The translations under genes were made by a program, and so were the position numbers. Source: Candidula unifasciata (lineage: Eukaryota; Mollusca; Gastropoda; Stylommatophora; Geomitridae). From it: a stretch of DNA of 64,000 bases. Where the stretch lies: NCBI GenBank assembly GCA_905116865.2, contig CAJHNH020002446.1, forward strand, positions 124,001 through 188,000. Direction: 5' to 3'. Of this stretch, positions 60,015-64,000 are shown piece after piece. The notes beneath the pieces are model-generated. The model ran no database searches. It worked only from the letters and a program-made list of their open reading frames with translations, and had not been told where the DNA came from. Every line of letters begins with the position of its first letter. The stretch's first letter is position 1.

Positions 60015-60290
60015 TTTAGAAATTATGTGGATGTAGAGATATGGTTTTATAGAATGAGCGGAATATTCCGGGAAGATCGCACAATAAAACTGTCTTGAAA
60101 AACATGAACTCACACAGAGAAGTAGTCTGCATCAGAAACAACAACCTGGCAACGGGAAAGTTGTTGCGACTGTGAAAATTAATATGTGCCTATCATTGCA
60201 TAAGGGAGACCAACATCAGCTTCTCAGGATGTCCCTCGGAGAACGATGGAACGGTGAAGAATTATACACCCGGGCCTTCTTTCATTCTGC
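60015..60290 (+). pseudogene. Probable degraded LINE C-terminal fragment
   Basis: Frame-hopping words DVEIWFYRMSGIFREDRT, then RNNNLATGKLL and MSLGERWNGEE resemble the MWFYRRMLRI ... RKRQLxxxGH order, at low identity. Confidence 0.4.
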
Positions 60291-60699
60291 CTATGGTTTT
60301 CTTCTTTTTCTTTTCTCTACTCCTGGCATACCCTGCAGCACAGGAAGAGATGGCCCCTTGGTTCGCTTCGTATAAAGTACTTTTAAGTGTGTACTTTTAA
60401 GGGTCTCTGACATCTCTGCTGTCCATGTCCTGCGTGGTCGTCCTCTGGCTCTGTTACCGCTGTATCAGTATAAAATTGCTCTCTACGGTGCCCTGTCTGA
60501 TGCCAATCTTGTTACATGGTTTAAACCTTCATATTACCCAAAGAAGATAATAATTTTTTGAAGAATCTAAGGGATGTCGTAGAGGTGTGCCTAACATTGG
60601 TACATCAGCACCTCATCATACAACCATAAAGTTTAATTGTGTTAGTCACACTGGTTAGCATTGTTTAACCTTTGATTCTGCTCTTCTGTGTGTTCCTGG

Positions 60700-61245
60700 A
60701 ACTCATATTCTCTTGGTCAGCATTTCCGCACCAGGAGGAACGGAACCTTTCATATGCGATGCTTAAGAATCACACTTGGCATTCAGATCACAAACACTGA
60801 CGTATTCGAAAGAGCAGGTGTTACAACAGTTTTCTCATATTTCAGTCTCCGAATGCTCTGGTTGCTGGGAGACACATAGACATTGGAGGATGTTAGAGGC
60901 CCTAAGGACATCTTCTGTGGTGAACTACAGATGGTTAGATGTTGATGCCGACCTCCACTACGATATAAAGATGTGTGCAAGCGGGGCATGAATGATACAG
61001 CTTTGAGCTGTTTAAAAAAAATTGTGGAAACAAAATGCAATGGACTGTGCTGCGTGGAGGGAGCAATTCAGGAAGGAAAGGAAGAAATAATTGACGAAAG
61101 GATAAGACGTGAATATCGGATAAGAAACACGCTAAATACATATGATGGCAGCAGAGGTCCTGAAATTCCATGCTCTGATTGTGGAAGTCATTTCTTGATG
61201 CGGGCGGGTCTTGCTAGTCATATTCACCATCGCTATGGGCTGTGA
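60700..61245 (+). pseudogene. LINE C-terminal fragment with C2H2-like tail
   Basis: The order is FHMRCLRITLGIQITNTDV, then LRMLWLLGDT, frameshift, LRTSSVVNYRWLDVDADLHY, DIKMCASGA, then a long open end with EEIIDERIRREYRIRN and CSDCGSHFLMRAGLASHIHH followed by a stop at 61243-61245. This is the post-RT region and C2H2 tail of the same LINE family as 21930-22700. Confidence 0.85.
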
Positions 61246-61317
61246 GTCCCATACCTTTTCAAAGCACTATATACCGTTATCAACTGGAAAGACAAAAGGG
61301 TGTCAACTGAGTATTCA

Positions 61318-61580
61318 TATACTTCTTCTCTTTCCCGCTCACCAGCTGTAAACTCCAGCGGAAATTTATGTTTGTTCGACCACTTTTGGACTGCAGTCCT
61401 GTTCCAGAACCTGAGTGTTGCGTGTGCATCCGTTTTACAGATCTGCCTCATTTGTATGCAGACTGCTGGTTCCTTGCCTCTCAGGCAAATGCACTCTTAC
61501 GACATGCTTTTGGTTAGGCAATGGGTCTATTCTTGTTTTCCCTATAATAGGGCCCCCGGAACCCATACAGGGAAGTATTA
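61318..61580 (-). repeat. Family B repeat, reverse copy
   Basis: CTTCTTCTCTTTCCCGCTCA, CACCAGCTGTAAACTCCAGC, GAACCTGAGTGTTGCGTGTG, GACTGCTGGTTCCTTGCCTC and TAGGGCCCCCGGAACCCATA give a clean reverse copy with one internal deletion. Confidence 0.92.
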
Positions 61581-61929
61581 AGTTAACATGTATGCTGAAT
61601 TATGAATTCATCTGCATTATTTACAATACCATTGCTGTTTTTGGAGACAGAAGAATCTTGGTTGGAGAGATTCCGCATGAGGCGGACCTGCATGCCCAGT
61701 GTATTATCCGTTGAAAATAAAGGTACCTGAGTTTTACATACTTCCAGACCGCACCTGGAAATATATTAGCCGCAGAGATACTCATCAATAGATGGCTAAG
61801 TAATCATAATGTTTGTACAATTTTCGCGACCACGTCAGTGTAGTAGTAATTTATGCATTACGACATAATTTTTTTTTCCGTGTTAAAAAATTTGGCAGAC
61901 AGATCTAGTAATAGCAGTGCATGTGTGTT

Positions 61930-61971
<42 letters not shown>

Positions 61972-62655
61972 GTGTGAGGGTAGAAGGAAGAATATGGTTC
62001 AACTACTACAGTACCATGTAGCTCACCCTGACCCAATGGAACTTACCCAGCATACTATGCCTTTCTGGGCGCCTTGTACCCTATCCAGCTATGACCTTTC
62101 TAAAACATACAATTTTGTTGACTTTTTCTCCCCTCCCCCAAACCACACGCCTACCACCCCCCCCCCTTTTTTTTTTTCCTTAGCAAGTTTATCCTCTCTT
62201 TCTTTTCCTGGTTTACCACAGTGCGACGGCACCAGACTACAACTTGCTCTTTGGCGGCCACTTTGGTAAGTTCAGCTCTGAGATAAGGGAGTTTACCATT
62301 CCTAAGAGCTTACAGCACCGACAGCGCATCTGTTAAGGTGGCCACTTGGTGGCAGTCAGGGCACGCATTGTATATCCTTTTAGCAGCCTGCTCTACTGTA
62401 ATGATCACTGCTTTGTATTATAATCTGCTTAGATGGCACTGATGGATAGTGTCAGGGTGTTCCGAATCTACTTTGAACTGAATCTGTTAATCATTCAGTC
62501 CGTGACATCTTTGATGCTAACTCTGTCGGCACAACGACGCCTTTCTCATGCCAGAATATAGGAGGCTATCCCGCGTACCTTTATCTGTAGAGGGGCATGT
62601 TTACAGTCATCCAGGCAGAGAAACATCATACACTAATTATAGACAATTAATCTTA
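61581..62655. other. No gene recognised; GT/GA microsatellite
   Basis: (GT)n-(GA)n at 61924-61972 and a C/T-rich tract at 62150-62180. A stretch at 62218-62261 has an acceptor and donor but does not continue the Tudor protein (see rejected items). Confidence 0.4.
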
Positions 62656-62675
62656 GGGATAGATTTGTTATGTTG

Positions 62676-62678
<3 letters not shown>

Positions 62679-62709
<31 letters not shown>
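62679..62709 (+). repeat. Poly(G) run, about 31 nt
   Basis: An unbroken guanine homopolymer. Confidence 0.95.
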
Positions 62710-62712
<3 letters not shown>

Positions 62713-62901
62713 CAATGCGAAGGAATCCCTAGAAAACCTTCGGGTCACTAGCACGCTGACGGAACAAAGCACATTGAAGGAGTGAATAAGTACGAAATGG
62801 CTTGCCTGCATAGCTTTGGCTAGACCTGATCCGTTATTTTACTAATTATGTTGAAATGTGAACCATGATCGCCAACGCTGTTCGGCATGGCACATTATAA
62901 T

Positions 62902-63092
62902 ATACATACATACATACATACAGACATACATACATACATACATACATACATACATACATACATACATACATACATACATACATACATACATACATACATA
63001 CATACATACACACACACATACATACATACATACACACACATACACACACATACACACATACACACATACATACATACATACATACATACACA
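62902..63092 (+). repeat. CATA tetranucleotide microsatellite
   Basis: About 190 bp of CATA/CACA units, pure for the first 110 bp and increasingly CA-rich after that. It gives periodic Tyr-Ile-His-Thr and Met-Tyr-Val-Cys frames that are not genes. Confidence 0.97.
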
Positions 63093-63124
63093 ATTGACCC
63101 GTTTATTTTAGTTTCTTAGAGGTT

Positions 63125-63225
63125 AACAGTCAAACTACTGGACGTAAATTTGCCTAGAAAAACCACCACAGCCAATAAATAATGGAGTTGGTTCTGCAAC
63201 GTCATGTAAAGGATACGCAACTAAC
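63125..63225 (+). repeat. Family C SINE, 3' part only
   Basis: CTACTGGACGTAAATTTGCC, AAAACCACCACAGCC and TTGGTTCTGCAACGTCATGT to GGATACGCAACTAAC. The head is missing. Confidence 0.85.
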
Positions 63226-63800
63226 TTTTGAAGAAATTAATAGTGCTATAGTCAAACAAGTACGGGGATTCAAATATCTAGGAAGCTTATTTTCGGAGAA
63301 TGGCAGACTAGATAGAGGGACAGATGCTGTCCCCTACCAGTTAGCCGCACTGCTTAGAACCCCAGAAGTCTTCCTTCCAGTAACAGGAAATGATTATTAG
63401 CACCTTAATCCAAACTTTATGTTATCAGTGCGAAACATGGATAATGAATAGAGCACTAGAACAGAAAATAACTACATGTGAAATGCCCTGGCTCCGAAAG
63501 ATCACTAATAACACTATAAGAGACAGGGTTACGAATACAAGCATTAGAGAGAACATTTGAATGAGACCATGTCTGGATTATATTGACAAAGAATAAAATG
63601 GTTCGGCTATCTAGTCAGAAGGCAGCCATACCAGACTGCATATGAGACTTTTTACAGTAGAACATCTGGGAAGACCAAGAAAGAAATGGATAAAGGGTGT
63701 AGGAGAAACCTGCACAAAGATGAAAAAAATCCATCACACAAGCCACCCCAGAAGCCAAAGACAAATATAGAAAACCACGACCCTGGGCTAAATCCTGGTA
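63215..63800 (+). pseudogene. LINE C-terminal fragment
   Basis: Words in order: VKQVRGFKYLGSLFSENGRL (the F-x-Y-L-G box), AALLRTPEVF, then broken ISVRNMDNE, RIKWFGYLVRRQPYQTAYET and RPRKKWIKGV. Stops and frameshifts are frequent after 63400. Confidence 0.8.
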
Positions 63801-64000
63801 TCGGTGAGAAGAAGCGTATACTTCTAAATGACTAACGAATACCTATAAACAGCTATGTGAAGTGTTACTAGGTCGCATGTCATGTACCTTTCTAAGTTCT
63901 CTCAAGAGAAATGACGTGTAAACATGTGTTTATGTGAAGCACTTGCTAAGAATTCATTGATCCTACCTAAGAAAATGAACATTTGACGTTATTCACAGAC
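63801..64000. other. Window end, nothing recognised
   Basis: AT-rich sequence without a feature I can name. Confidence 0.3.

Noticed and set aside
62218..62261. Exon 13 of the Tudor gene
   Set aside because: The acceptor (TTACCACAG) and donor (GTAAGT) are good and phase 1 fits at the start, but the 15 residues (MRRHQTTTCSLAATL) show no Tudor feature and lie 17 kb away.
62842..63111. Tyr-Ile-His-Thr and Met-Tyr-Val-Cys repeat proteins
   Set aside because: Product of the CATA microsatellite on either strand.

Overview
This is animal nuclear DNA. It has short exons bounded by GT/AG, phase-consistent introns of 0.2-4 kb, abundant SINEs, LINE remnants, MITEs, microsatellites and very long poly(C)/poly(G) runs, and no dense prokaryote-like coding. 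A repeat load of RTE-like LINEs, a Penelope-like element and several tRNA-headed SINE families would fit an invertebrate, and a mollusc (perhaps a gastropod) is my guess. That taxonomic call is inference; nothing in the window proves it.

Two host genes can be read. (1) On the plus strand from about 18.3 to 44.8 kb there is a large gene for a multi-Tudor protein. Twelve exons join in one unbroken frame (4176 nt, about 1390 codons): a helical N-terminal segment, a long Ser/Pro-rich disordered segment, and two extended Tudor domains. The order resembles RNF17/TDRD4-type germline (piRNA-pathway) proteins. The RING/B-box end and later Tudor domains expected of that family are not seen, so the gene is probably incomplete here. 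(2) On the minus strand at 2.9-6.2 kb, three exons join in frame to give a segment resembling the RPA34.5/POLR1G (PAF49) subunit of RNA polymerase I. Its first and last exons are not recognised. A possible small terminal exon of a third, unidentified gene or pseudogene lies on the minus strand at 17.3-17.5 kb.

Much of the rest is mobile DNA. A nearly complete 3.2-kb APE-RT LINE (8151-11373) sits between perfect 13-bp target-site duplications and carries two frameshifts. More than twenty degenerate pieces of other LINEs, from several lineages and in both orientations, are scattered throughout; some carry RNase H, C2H2-tail or RT C-terminal segments. A Penelope-like GIY-YIG endonuclease fragment lies at 40.9-41.6 kb. 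Five short interspersed repeat families (called A to E here) occur in many copies, including one copy nested inside another with a 13-bp duplication. Two related foldback MITEs at 12.9 and 34.8 kb have 8-bp duplications, and a short hAT-like element lies at 53.9 kb. A 0.5-kb block is duplicated 4 kb apart.

Tandem repeats include a 21-bp minisatellite that starts within about 5 bases of the donor of Tudor exon 12, a 53-bp x6 array in intron 3, a 35-bp x7 array apparently grown from a SINE head, and many microsatellites. From 45.6 kb to the end I see no convincing host exon, only repeats and undistinguished AT-rich sequence.
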